Of a stretch of 38,345 bases of DNA, positions 27,784 through 36,056 are shown piece after piece (the first letter of the stretch is position 1; the number at the start of each line of letters is the position of its first letter). Made by a program: the position numbers and the translations under genes. Below the pieces are notes generated by a model that ran no database searches, had not been told where the DNA came from, and saw only the letters and a program-made list of their open reading frames with translations. The stretch spans positions 1-38,345 of the forward strand of contig JBHHYR010000012.1 of assembly GCA_046757585.1 (NCBI GenBank). The letters run 5' to 3'. The DNA is from JBHHYR01 sp046757585 (GTDB lineage: Bacteria > Desulfobacterota > Binatia > HRBIN30).

Positions 27784-28560
27784 ATGCTTATGAACAGGGC
27801 GCGGCTTGCATTCGACGGTCAAACGTCGGCGACGGTTGCACGGCGAGTTCGGGCACAGTTCCGCCGCTGCTGGCATAACGCTGCGCTCGCCGTCAGTCTG
27901 CTCGGTCCGGGGGCGTTCTACGTGGAAGGGTGGATCGTCACCAGCCACGCCGATCCCTTTGTCATCGAGCACGGCTGGTGTGAGGGTGCCGGGCGGCTCG
28001 TCGATCCGAGCTACGCACCTACCGTCAGTCCCTTTGACCCCCCGGTGGCCTACTTCACCGGCATGCGCTTCAGTATCAAAGAAGCCGAGGCAGCGGTGTA
28101 CCGGCGCAAGCTACCGCTCGCCTGGTCGGAGGAGCATCGGGAGCACGGCGAAGCGTTCGACGCGGCGTGGCGCTATGCCACACGGTACCGCCGGCTCGGG
28201 TCCCTGCCGCCGACCCGCGTGGTCCACTGCCGGCGCGAGCCCTCTGACCTGATCATCGCGCGCCCATCCAAGTGGGCTGGCCCCTTCTACTTCGGGCGAG
28301 ACGGCACCCGTGAAGAGGTCATTGCAAAGTTCCGCCGCTGGCTCATTCGCCGGCCCAGGCTGTTGCATGACGTCTGGACCCTGCGTGGAAAGGCTCTCGG
28401 CTGTCACTGCCCGCCCCTGCCCTGCCACGGGGACGTGCTGGCCGAACTAGCCAACGTTTGTGATGACGGCACGACCCAGCCGAGGCCGGAGCGGAGGTCG
28501 GGCTTGGACGCCGAACTGCATCGCCACCAGCACGTCTCACAGCGCGGCGGCTTTCTGTAA
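27784..28560 (+). CDS. DUF4326 protein with an uncharacterised N-terminal domain
   Basis: 258 residues from the ATG at 27784 (GTG at 27775 and ATG at 27790 are alternatives). The C-terminal part (about 142-232) is DUF4326: VVHCRREPSDLIIARPSKWA, GPFYFGRDGTREEVIAKFRR, LLHDVWTLRGKALGCHCPPL, PCHGDVLAELAN. The CHC...CHGD motif suggests a metal or nucleotide site; the family often occurs in phages and is of unknown function. The N-terminal 140 residues (CWHNAALAVSLLGPGAFYVE, GWIVTSHADPFVIEHGWCEG, VAYFTGMRFSIKEAEAA) are not phage-like DUF4326 and I do not recognise them confidently. The fusion is unusual because DUF4326 proteins are usually single-domain. Confidence 0.78.
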   Translation: MLMNRARLAFDGQTSATVARRVRAQFRRCWHNAALAVSLLGPGAFYVEGWIVTSHADPFVIEHGWCEGAGRLVDPSYAPTVSPFDPPVAYFTGMRFSIKEAEAAVYRRKLPLAWSEEHREHGEAFDAAWRYATRYRRLGSLPPTRVVHCRREPSDLIIARPSKWAGPFYFGRDGTREEVIAKFRRWLIRRPRLLHDVWTLRGKALGCHCPPLPCHGDVLAELANVCDDGTTQPRPERRSGLDAELHRHQHVSQRGGFL

Positions 28561-28677
28561 CGAGAGTCGGCGCCAGGGAGCGGAAGGATGCCACTCGCAT
28601 CTACCGGCCTTTACGCGGGAACCAGCTTGGGTTGCCGGGCGGGGGTGAAATCCCTGTCGTCCCATTGAGGCTGCGCG

Positions 28678-29424
28678 ATGCGCTTACGGCAAGTCGCGCT
28701 GGTGGCACGCAACCTCGATCCGGTGGTCGAAGAGTTGTGTGCCGTGCTCGGTATCGCGGTGGCTTTCCGCGACCCCGGGGTCCAGACCTTTGGCCTGCAC
28801 AACGCTGTGATGCCGATCGGAGACACGTTCCTCGAGGTGGTCTCCCCGGTCGAACCGGACACTACGGCGGGTCGCTTCCTGGATCGGCGCGGCGGCGACG
28901 GCGGGTACATGATCCTCATCCAATGCGATGATCTCGACGCCGATCGGCGGCGCGTCGCTGCCCTGGGCATCCGCATCGTGTGGAGCATCGACCTTCCGGA
29001 CATCCGCGGCACGCACCTTCACCCGCGTGACGTGGGAGGAGCCATCCTGTCACTTGATGCGGCGGTACCGCCGTCGTCGTGGCGCTGGGCGGGACCAGAG
29101 TGGGAAAAGGCGGTGCGTACCGATGTTGTCAGTGAAATCACCTGTGTGGAACTCCAGGCCGACGAACCACTGGCCCTGGCGCACCGCTGGTCCCAGGTGC
29201 TGAACCGCCCCGTCGCTCGGACCCCGGCGGGGGTTGCCCGAATCATGCTCGATCAGGGAGCGATCCGGTTCGTGAAGGCGGCCGATGGTCGCGGCGAAGG
29301 CGTCGGCGGGTTTGACGTCGCAGTCGTCGATCGCCAGCGGATCCTCGCCTCGGCCCGCGCGCGACACGTCCCCATCCACGACAACCACATCATGATCTGT
29401 GGAACGCGGATCCGCCTCGTTTGA
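28678..29424 (+). CDS. VOC-superfamily (glyoxalase-like) protein
   Basis: 248 residues. MRLRQVALVARNLDPVVEEL opens a first beta-alpha-beta-beta-beta module; FGLHNAVMPIGDTFLEVVSP (around residues 37-56) gives the typical metal-ligand His and Glu strands. A second module runs from about residue 155 (ITCVELQADEPLALAHRWSQ) and ends with HIMICGTRIRLV. Most similar in layout to Glyoxalase_3-like VOC proteins. Substrate unknown. The 117 bp before it contain no gene; its end converges with the sensor kinase gene 50 bp away. Confidence 0.82.
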   Translation: MRLRQVALVARNLDPVVEELCAVLGIAVAFRDPGVQTFGLHNAVMPIGDTFLEVVSPVEPDTTAGRFLDRRGGDGGYMILIQCDDLDADRRRVAALGIRIVWSIDLPDIRGTHLHPRDVGGAILSLDAAVPPSSWRWAGPEWEKAVRTDVVSEITCVELQADEPLALAHRWSQVLNRPVARTPAGVARIMLDQGAIRFVKAADGRGEGVGGFDVAVVDRQRILASARARHVPIHDNHIMICGTRIRLV

Positions 29425-29474
29425 GCACACGGCGCGGGCCGCAACGGGCACGGCGCGGGCGTGCGGCGGTGCAA

Positions 29475-31322
29475 TCACCCTGGGGGCGTCCAGCGCGGCG
29501 GTTGTGCCGGCAGTGAGACGCTAAAGCGGGCTCCCGAGCTCGGTGGGCTCTCGACGGTGACGTCGCCGCCTAGCGCCTCCGTGAGACGCTTGACGATGTA
29601 GAGGCCGAGCCCGACGCCACCACCACGCGGTGGCCGTGCAGTGCCTTGGCGAAACATCTCGAAGATCGTGGCCAGATCCTCTGAGGCAATCCCGGGTCCG
29701 GTATCCGCAACCGTGAAGCACATACCAGGCTCGTGAAGTTGGCGCTGCGCGGAAATCGTGACCGTCCCCTGCTCGGTGTACTTGAGCGCGTTGTGGATGA
29801 GGTTGCGCAGAATCATTTCCACCTTTCTGCGATCAGTGTGGACAACGGCCCGCTCGTCTGCCGCATTCCAACTGACATGCACCCCGCCGCCGCACCAGGA
29901 AGCCGGAAGGCTCACACGCAAGCTGGTGAACAGCTCGCCGACGCTGAACGGTTCCACCTCCAACGGTAGGGCCCGCGCTTCCAATCGGTTCAGCGTGAGC
30001 ATAGCCTGAATCAAGTCGAGCAGCTGTATCGACTGCTGGTGGATGCGTTGTAACGTGTCCAGCTGATTCGCAGTAGGCGGGTCGAACGCACCTTCGAGGA
30101 GCAGGTCGGTATACCCGAGGATCACATTCAGCGGGGTGCGCAGCTCATGCGAGACGGTGGCCACGAACTCGGACTTGATGTGGTCCGCCGCACGCACGTC
30201 CTCGATCAAGCGGGCATTTTCCAGGGCCACGCTCGCCTGGTTGGCGATCGCCGCCAGTAAGCGGTGCTGCCGCTCGCCAATCCCTTCGGCCCGACCGGTG
30301 TAGCAGCAACCCAAGATGCCAATGACACGCTCGTTGCGCCGCACCGCCTGCAGGAGCGCGGCGGTGAGATTCCACCGCTGCAGCAAGAAGCCGAAACCGA
30401 ATTCTTGCTCCTCACGCCCGACCAGTTCCAGCGTCCCCATTCGTTCGAGGCGATCGTACATGGTAGGGGCCCCCGCGGGATAGAAATCGAGCGCTCGGAG
30501 CTCTTCGGCGATGATATCCGGCGCGTTACTCACGGCCGCGATGCGGAACGACGGGGCGTCCTCCTCACGTTGGTAGAGAAACGCCCAGTTCGCCCCTAGT
30601 GCCAGGCGGGTAAGCTCGGTCAGCTGCTCGACGAGGGCACCGGGGTCGGTGATCGTGGCGTTGAGCGCGCGTCCCACCCGCAACAGTGCCGCAGAGAACT
30701 CGTGCTCTTGCTGCTGCTCAGCGTTGGCACGTCGCAATGCGATGGCCTGACGGAAGATGGATAACCGATGGGCATCAAAGAGGTAGGCTCCGAGCGCCGT
30801 CAGGCAAACGGCGGCAAGCAGGGCCAGCGGGTCGTAGGGGGCAGGCACGCCAGGTGCCGCGCCGGCGGCGAGCGCCAGTGGATAGCCGGCCAAGGCGCCA
30901 AGGCTCCCGAAGACCTGCCCACGCAGGCCCCACGGGTAGAGAATGACGAGCCCGGTGAGGAAGAGCAGGAGCAGAAGCACGAGCACCTCCGCGCTGCCGT
31001 GTACCGTCCCGAAGTACGCACTCATGGCAAGGGCCAGGACGTTGGTGGCAAGCACTGTGGCCGTGACGCTCCGTGCCGGCGCGCGCTGCACCGCCACCAA
31101 CTGCGCCAGGCATGTCAGCACGTGCGCCGCGTATGCCATCAAGATCGGCCCCGTTCGCTGCGGGTGGTAGACCCATTCGAGCGCGCTGGCCCCACCAATG
31201 GAGGATAGGAAGATCAGGACAGCCATGGGCACCCGCCGTGCCATGAGCTGCTGCGTTTCGGCGCGGTACGCTTGGCCGAGCGAGTCGGTGATGGTCCGTC
31301 TCGCAGCTAGTCCATTTGCCAT
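29475..31322 (-). CDS. Membrane sensor histidine kinase with GAF domain
   Basis: 615 residues. Residues 30-190 form about six transmembrane helices without a large periplasmic domain. A coiled linker (190-215) leads to a GAF domain (about 220-375; ILGCCYTGRAEGIGERQHRL, LLAAIANQASVALENARLIE). The HisKA dimerisation helix has the phosphoacceptor in FVATVSHELRTPLNVILGYT (H392). The HATPase_c domain shows N-box RNLIHNALKYTEQG, G1 VADTGPGIA and G2 GGGVGLGLYIVKRL. It therefore has every catalytic motif. No response regulator is adjacent, so its partner is elsewhere. It diverges from the EF-hand exported protein; the gap 31323-31479 (157 bp) could carry shared regulation. Confidence 0.92.
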   Translation of the reverse strand: MANGLAARRTITDSLGQAYRAETQQLMARRVPMAVLIFLSSIGGASALEWVYHPQRTGPILMAYAAHVLTCLAQLVAVQRAPARSVTATVLATNVLALAMSAYFGTVHGSAEVLVLLLLLFLTGLVILYPWGLRGQVFGSLGALAGYPLALAAGAAPGVPAPYDPLALLAAVCLTALGAYLFDAHRLSIFRQAIALRRANAEQQQEHEFSAALLRVGRALNATITDPGALVEQLTELTRLALGANWAFLYQREEDAPSFRIAAVSNAPDIIAEELRALDFYPAGAPTMYDRLERMGTLELVGREEQEFGFGFLLQRWNLTAALLQAVRRNERVIGILGCCYTGRAEGIGERQHRLLAAIANQASVALENARLIEDVRAADHIKSEFVATVSHELRTPLNVILGYTDLLLEGAFDPPTANQLDTLQRIHQQSIQLLDLIQAMLTLNRLEARALPLEVEPFSVGELFTSLRVSLPASWCGGGVHVSWNAADERAVVHTDRRKVEMILRNLIHNALKYTEQGTVTISAQRQLHEPGMCFTVADTGPGIASEDLATIFEMFRQGTARPPRGGGVGLGLYIVKRLTEALGGDVTVESPPSSGARFSVSLPAQPPRWTPPG

Positions 31323-31479
31323 GACAGATTCACAACGCGGCTAGGGCCCATATATGGATGTCATGCTCCATCACAATCGCCGCATTGGATGCCGGCCCGT
31401 TCGTATGGTACATGCCGTCACCGATCATTGGCCTGCGCTGCGTGCCGCAGCCTTAGCTGCTCGGGAGATCTCACTGAAC

Positions 31480-33051
31480 ATGCTGTCCAGTCAACCGGTC
31501 CCGCAATATTTGTGCCGCAGCGTGCTGATCGCTCTCTTCGGGGGGGTCCTTGCCGGTCCCGCTACCCCGAGCTCCGGGATGACCTCGGGTGTAACGCAAA
31601 CTGCGCCAGGGGTCTCGGCATGTGCGGGCGACTGCAATGGCAATGGAGTAGTAACCGTCGACGAATTGGTCACTGGCATCAACATCGCCCTGGGCACTGT
31701 GATGCTCAGCACATGTCCTGCGCTGGACGCGAACGGGGACGACGCAGTGACCATCGACGAGCTGGTCACCGGCGTTGATAACGCCCTCCAAGGCTGCCCC
31801 AGAGTGCTCACACCCGCAGCGTCCGCGAGTATCGGCATCGCCACGCCCACCCTCACGGCCACGGCAGCCCCTACCGAGACGGCCACCCTGGCAGAGCTGC
31901 GCACTGCCACAGCAACGGTGACTCCCACGCAGAGTGTACCCCCGACTCGCACGCGAGTGCCCACGGAGACGCCCGACCTTGGTCTGACGCACACACCCAC
32001 CCGGAGCCCAGCCAGTACGGCAACACCGACGGAAACCGCGACGGCGACCCCCCACCGTACCGACACCGGGGCCGCTCAGCCCACACGCACGAGCACGGTC
32101 CCCCCACCGTCAACGGGGACGGCAACCACGACTCTCACCGCAACCCCGCCAGCGACTCGTGTTGACAGTCCAACCCGCACTCCGTCTGGCACGTCAACCC
32201 GCGCGCCTACTGAGTCTCCTGCCGCGACACAGACCGAAGCTGCCACAACCGCGCCAACGTTCACTGTCACCGCGACTGCGACGCCCACCGAGACAGCGAG
32301 CTCGACGGCGACGCAGACGCCAGCGAATACCTTGGCGGCCACCCCTACACGAACGCCAACCGTTGCTTTTACACCGGTCCACACGGCCACACCGTCTCGA
32401 TCACCGAGCGCGACGCCGGCGGCAACGGAGACCCCAACCTCAACTGCGACACCGACGGGCTTGCCGACCGGAACCCCGCCGGATACTGCAACGCCCACTG
32501 AAACACCGACCGCGTCATCGACGGCGACACCCACGGGGACGGCGACGCCCACGGGCACCAGCACAGCAACCCCGACGCGGACACCGACGGCAACGCCATC
32601 GGTATGTCCGTTCGACTTCAATAACCCCGGCCCAGCATCGGATGCATGTGTGTACACTGGCCGATGGAATCCCGCCTGCGGGCACGATCAGCTTGTTGGC
32701 ACCTGGCTGGTCATCGACCAGAGCGTGGTAGCCGCCATCAGCACGCAGCCGACCGCGTTCCTCCGCGGCACCATCAGCTCTGCAACAGCCGTCACCTTGA
32801 CCGACTGGGCTACGAATCTCAGCTTCTCCGATTCCCAGCCCCTGTCAGGCACCATGCAGCTGGGCAACGGGGCGTTTGTGATCAGCCCCACCGCCCCGCC
32901 GTTCAGCATCGAGATGTGCAACTTCGAGCAATACTCTGGAGTCTTTGCTGGCGTACAGGGCGGTGGGGCGGTGTCGCGACCAAACGGCGCGACGTCTGGT
33001 TCTCCGCTCGACCTGGACGAGGGACCGGTGCGCGCCGGTGCTCGATCGTAG
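31480..33051 (+). CDS. Exported protein with two dockerin-like EF-hand loops and a long Thr/Pro stalk
   Basis: 523 residues from the ATG at 31480, which is followed by a signal peptide (RSVLIALFGGVLAGPATPSS). Two calcium loops follow: DCNGNGVVTVDELVTGINIA (about 51-70) and DANGDDAVTIDELVTGVDNA (about 84-103), each of EF-hand type with acidic ligands at positions 1, 3 (N or D), 5 and 12, and separated by Cys residues, like dockerin repeats. Residues about 115-375 are a Thr/Pro/Ala-rich low-complexity stalk (TPT, TAT, ETAT repeats). The C-terminal domain (376-523; CPFDFNNPGPASDACVYTGR, WNPACGHDQLVGTWLVIDQS) contains four Cys and is not one I recognise. Such proteins with this calcium-loop style are abundant in Binatota genomes; the role is presumed extracellular. 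Confidence 0.85.
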   Translation: MLSSQPVPQYLCRSVLIALFGGVLAGPATPSSGMTSGVTQTAPGVSACAGDCNGNGVVTVDELVTGINIALGTVMLSTCPALDANGDDAVTIDELVTGVDNALQGCPRVLTPAASASIGIATPTLTATAAPTETATLAELRTATATVTPTQSVPPTRTRVPTETPDLGLTHTPTRSPASTATPTETATATPHRTDTGAAQPTRTSTVPPPSTGTATTTLTATPPATRVDSPTRTPSGTSTRAPTESPAATQTEAATTAPTFTVTATATPTETASSTATQTPANTLAATPTRTPTVAFTPVHTATPSRSPSATPAATETPTSTATPTGLPTGTPPDTATPTETPTASSTATPTGTATPTGTSTATPTRTPTATPSVCPFDFNNPGPASDACVYTGRWNPACGHDQLVGTWLVIDQSVVAAISTQPTAFLRGTISSATAVTLTDWATNLSFSDSQPLSGTMQLGNGAFVISPTAPPFSIEMCNFEQYSGVFAGVQGGGAVSRPNGATSGSPLDLDEGPVRAGARS

Positions 33052-33097
33052 GCCGGTGCCTTTTCTTTTCGGCCCGCCAGGGGTAACGTCCCTCCCC

Positions 33098-33979
33098 GTG
33101 CGGCGCAGTGCCGGTCACACCGTTGCCCTGATCCACCGCCTCTTGGCGTACACGTTTGCCTTCGTGGGTCTCCTCTTCCTGCTCGCCCCGAACGGGACGG
33201 TGCGAACTATCAACGCCGTGGGGGCAGTGTTCCGCGTGTTTCCGCCTGCAGCGGAATCAGACTTGCGTTTCTGGCTCAGCCTGGGTTTTGCGTACATGGT
33301 GTTGGTCACAGTGCTGGCGTGGCGAATCGCCGCGGATCCGTACGCCCACCGCACGTTGATGCCGATTCTGGCAGCGGGTAAGTGTGCCTCCTCGGTCACG
33401 TCGCTCATCTTCTTTGCGGTGCACCAGCCGGCGTTTCTCTACCTGCTAAACTTCCTCGTCGACGGCTCGATCGTTGGGATCGTCCTTGCATGCTACGTCT
33501 GGCTTGGCACCGAGGAGTACCGCTCTCGACCCACGGCGTTGCCGCGTGGGCGGCTGGGGGAGTTGCTGGCGCTCCTCACGAGCACGATGATCCCCGAGGG
33601 CGGCGCCTTTGGGGCGGGTGCCGCCACCCTACAGCTGGATCGGGCCGTGTGGCAGTATTTCGGGCAGCTGCATCCGCTGGGTGCCGCGGGCCTCGCGGCC
33701 ATCCTGTACGTGATCGAGTTCGGCCCTTTTGTGTTCGGCCCGCGCTGTCGGCGCTTCTCCCGTCTCAGTACTGGAGAGCGCGAGGCCTACCTCGCCGGCT
33801 GGGAAACATCACGGCTGGCACCACGCCGGCAACTGCTGAGCGGGCTCAAGCTCGCCGTCATGCTCCAATTTTACACCTCCCCCGACGCGTGCGCAGCAAT
33901 CGGCTACGATGGCGCCTACCTGCACGAGAAGCTGCTCGCCGGACCGAACGCCGCCTTCCATCGAGCGCGCATGGCATGA
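33098..33979 (+). CDS. Membrane protein with a gluconate-2-dehydrogenase-subunit-3-like C-terminal domain
   Basis: 293 residues from the GTG at 33098. Residues 5-140 hold four transmembrane helices (IHRLLAYTFAFVGLLFLLAP, FWLSLGFAYMVLVTVLAWRI, KCASSVTSLIFFAVHQPAFL, LVDGSIVGIVLACYVWLGTE). The cytoplasmic or periplasmic C-terminus (about 155-290; GRLGELLALLTSTMIPEGGA, FSRLSTGEREAYLAGWETSR, LSGLKLAVMLQFYTSPDACA, AIGYD) resembles subunit 3 of flavin dehydrogenases, which accompanies GMC large subunits. Its TGA overlaps the GMC start by 4 bp (33976-33979), so the two products very likely form a membrane-bound complex. An upstream in-frame ATG (32945) lies inside the EF-hand gene. Confidence 0.72.
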   Translation: MRRSAGHTVALIHRLLAYTFAFVGLLFLLAPNGTVRTINAVGAVFRVFPPAAESDLRFWLSLGFAYMVLVTVLAWRIAADPYAHRTLMPILAAGKCASSVTSLIFFAVHQPAFLYLLNFLVDGSIVGIVLACYVWLGTEEYRSRPTALPRGRLGELLALLTSTMIPEGGAFGAGAATLQLDRAVWQYFGQLHPLGAAGLAAILYVIEFGPFVFGPRCRRFSRLSTGEREAYLAGWETSRLAPRRQLLSGLKLAVMLQFYTSPDACAAIGYDGAYLHEKLLAGPNAAFHRARMA

Positions 33980-35487
33980 TAATCGACGGGGCGACGGTCG
34001 AGCGCGACTGCAATGTGCGCACGCAGGTGTGCGTCATCGGATCAGGCGCCGGCGGGGCGGTCGTCGCCAAAGAACTCGCCGAGGCGGGCATCGACGTGTG
34101 CCTGCTCGAAGAAGGCCCATACTATCGCGGCAAGGATTTCACTGGCGATCCGCGGCAGATGATCGACTTACTGTACCGCAACCGTGGTCTGACCGGGACC
34201 GTTGGCCGCCTCACCATTCCCATTCCGCTCGGCAAGTGCGTGGGTGGCACCACCACCATCAACTCGGGCACATGTTACCGCACACCCGATTACGTCCTCG
34301 AGTCGTGGCAACGCGAGCACGGCGTGTCTGACATCGATGAGCCACACCTGCGGCCGTACTTCGAGCAGGTGGAACACGCCCTCCACGTGCACCCGGTGCC
34401 CGACGACACCTACGGCAGGAACAGCCGCCTGTTCGAGCGCGGCGCAGGGGCGCTCGGCTTCGCAGGTGCTCGTATTCCACGCAACACGAAGGGCTGCCTG
34501 GGAACAGGTGTGTGTGCCTTCGGCTGCCCGCAGGATGCGAAGCAGGCCATGCATGTGAGCTACGTGCCTCAAGCAGTGGCCGCTGGAGCGCGGCTGTATA
34601 CGCGCTGTCGCGCCGACCGGATCCTGGCGGCGCACGGCTCGGCCTTCGGCGCTCTGGCGAGCTTTCTCGGCAGCAACGATCGCGAGAACGGCTGCCAGCT
34701 GCGCGTGTTGGCCGACCGGACCGTTGTTGCCGCGGGGGCCCTGCTCACCCCGGTGCTGCTGCAGCGCAGTGGCATCACAGACGGCTCAGGCTGCCGTGGC
34801 CGCAACCTGCATATCCATCCTGCCACCCGGGTCGGCGCTCTGTTCGACGAAGAGGTGCGTGGGTGGGAAGAAGTGCCGCAGGCGTACAACGTCCACCAGT
34901 TCACACGCGACGGCATTTTCATTCAGGGGCAGTTTCAGCCGCCGAGCACCGAGGCGCCGGTGTTGCCGGGCATCGGCGCCGCGCACAAAGAGCTGATGAG
35001 CCGCTTCAGGCATCTGGCCTCGTTCGGCGCGCTAATCTCCGACGTGTCTGCCGGACGCGTACGCGCCCGCGGCAACGGCTGGCCGCTGGTAACCTACCGC
35101 ATGGTTCCCGAGGATGTACGGAAGCTCACGCGCGCGATCAGTCTCACGGCGCAGATCTTCTTTGCCGCCGGCGCACAGGCGGTCTTCTCGGGGATCCACC
35201 GCCGTCCGGTCCTGCACAGCGCGGAGGAGTCCCGTGCCCTGCTGGACGCCGGCTTCAAGGCAACAGACTTCGAGATGATGGCCTTTCACCCACAGGGCAC
35301 GTGCCGGATGGGAGACGATCCCGCGCGTGCCGTCACCGACGCCTACGGCGGGCACCACGGTACGCGCAACCTGATCGTCGCCGACGCCAGCCTCTTTCCG
35401 TCCTCGTGCAAGGTGAACCCGCAGATCACCATCATGGCCTTGGCGACTCGGGCGGCCGCCCGGCTGATCGACGACCTGAGGCACTGA
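33976..35487 (+). CDS. GMC-family flavin oxidoreductase
   Basis: 503 residues. FAD-binding Rossmann loop CVIGSGAGGAVVAKELAEAG (19-38), substrate-side GGTTTINSGTCYRTPDYVL (around 90-108), and a Cys-rich segment CLGTGVCAFGCPQDAKQAMH seen in long-chain-alcohol-oxidase-like and gluconate-dehydrogenase-like members. C-terminal catalytic region FHPQGTCRMG (about residues 435-444, active-site histidine) and NPQITIMALATRAAARLI (about 479-496). GMC enzymes oxidise alcohols, sugars or sterols with electrons passed to a carrier. The partner encoded just before suggests membrane anchoring and electron delivery to the respiratory chain. Substrate is not evident; long-chain alcohol or sugar are both possible. 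ATG at 33976 overlaps the previous stop. The gap 35488-35710 shows nothing coding. Confidence 0.87.
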   Translation: MIIDGATVERDCNVRTQVCVIGSGAGGAVVAKELAEAGIDVCLLEEGPYYRGKDFTGDPRQMIDLLYRNRGLTGTVGRLTIPIPLGKCVGGTTTINSGTCYRTPDYVLESWQREHGVSDIDEPHLRPYFEQVEHALHVHPVPDDTYGRNSRLFERGAGALGFAGARIPRNTKGCLGTGVCAFGCPQDAKQAMHVSYVPQAVAAGARLYTRCRADRILAAHGSAFGALASFLGSNDRENGCQLRVLADRTVVAAGALLTPVLLQRSGITDGSGCRGRNLHIHPATRVGALFDEEVRGWEEVPQAYNVHQFTRDGIFIQGQFQPPSTEAPVLPGIGAAHKELMSRFRHLASFGALISDVSAGRVRARGNGWPLVTYRMVPEDVRKLTRAISLTAQIFFAAGAQAVFSGIHRRPVLHSAEESRALLDAGFKATDFEMMAFHPQGTCRMGDDPARAVTDAYGGHHGTRNLIVADASLFPSSCKVNPQITIMALATRAAARLIDDLRH

Positions 35488-35710
35488 GCCAGCTGGAACT
35501 CATCCCCGCGTGGAGGCCCCCGGCTGCTTCCGTCCCCGGACAGTAGCCGGCAGCGGCACGCAATTGATAAGGGGATCATCCTTGGCAACGCCGGCGCCAG
35601 CGGGGCCGACCCGCCACGGAGGCGGCGGAGCGGGCGTGGCGCTGCGACGAGCTGTACGTGCGTGACCGGCACGCTTCTGCCCGAGGTGCTTGATTGCCGA
35701 AGAAGGAAGG

Positions 35711-35785
35711 CGCGCCCGGGGTGATTCGAACACCCGACCTACTGGTTCGAAGCCAGTCGCTCTAGTCCAGCTGAGCTACGGGCGC
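35711..35785 (-). tRNA. tRNA-Arg (anticodon TCG)
   Basis: 75 nt on the minus strand. Acceptor stem GCGCCCG (35779-35785) pairs with CGGGCGC (35712-35718), discriminator G. D-arm GCTCAGCTGGACTAGAGC; anticodon stem ACTGG/CCAGT with loop CTTCGAA, giving anticodon TCG (codon CGA, arginine); T-arm GGGTGTTCGAATCACCC. All four stems pair completely. CCA is not encoded. Confidence 0.95.
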
Positions 35786-35913
35786 AGAACTCAACGCTGC
35801 AAGTTCCAAGCATCAAGGAGCAAGCTCCGAGAATGACAAGGGGCCTCTCCGAGCCGCACCTCGAGGAGCACATCACTACCGCCGGCGCACGGTCTTGGTC
35901 AATCCCTTCAACA

Positions 35914-36024
35914 TCAGAGATACCTCGATCGCACGGCGCTCTTCCCCTTCGTCAACTGGTAGAACAACCGCGTCAGCTCCCGTCCCTTTTGCCACACCAG
36001 CAGATCTTCAAAGCGATTCGCCAT
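35914..36024 (-). pseudogene. Truncated four-helix-bundle protein (23S rRNA intervening-sequence-like) gene
   Basis: 36 codons on the minus strand: MANRFEDLLVWQKGRELTRL, FYQLTKG, then KSAVRSRYL and stop. The first 27 residues match the conserved start of the small four-helix-bundle proteins (about 110-130 residues) first seen in 23S rRNA intervening sequences, [F-x-D-L-x-V-W-Q-K-A-x-x-L]. The rest is missing. A shifted frame continues about 20 residues (GEERRAIEVSLMLKGLTKTV) before stopping, so a frameshift or internal deletion has occurred. No other gene is visible in the 35786-36056 interval (271 bp). Confidence 0.7.
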
Positions 36025-36056
36025 GGCGATCCGACCCTGCTTTCAGCTTGTCGTTC

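Noticed and set aside
31840..32606. Possible CRISPR-like or tandem repeat array
   Set aside because: The repetition is irregular, has no constant repeat/spacer unit, and is explained by Thr/Pro/Ala codons.
32076..32657. Val/Gly-rich 193-codon minus-strand frame
   Set aside because: It is the reverse complement of the Thr/Pro stalk codons (ACN/CCN read as GTN/GGN), as is the 16304-16783 minus frame in the CHRD gene.
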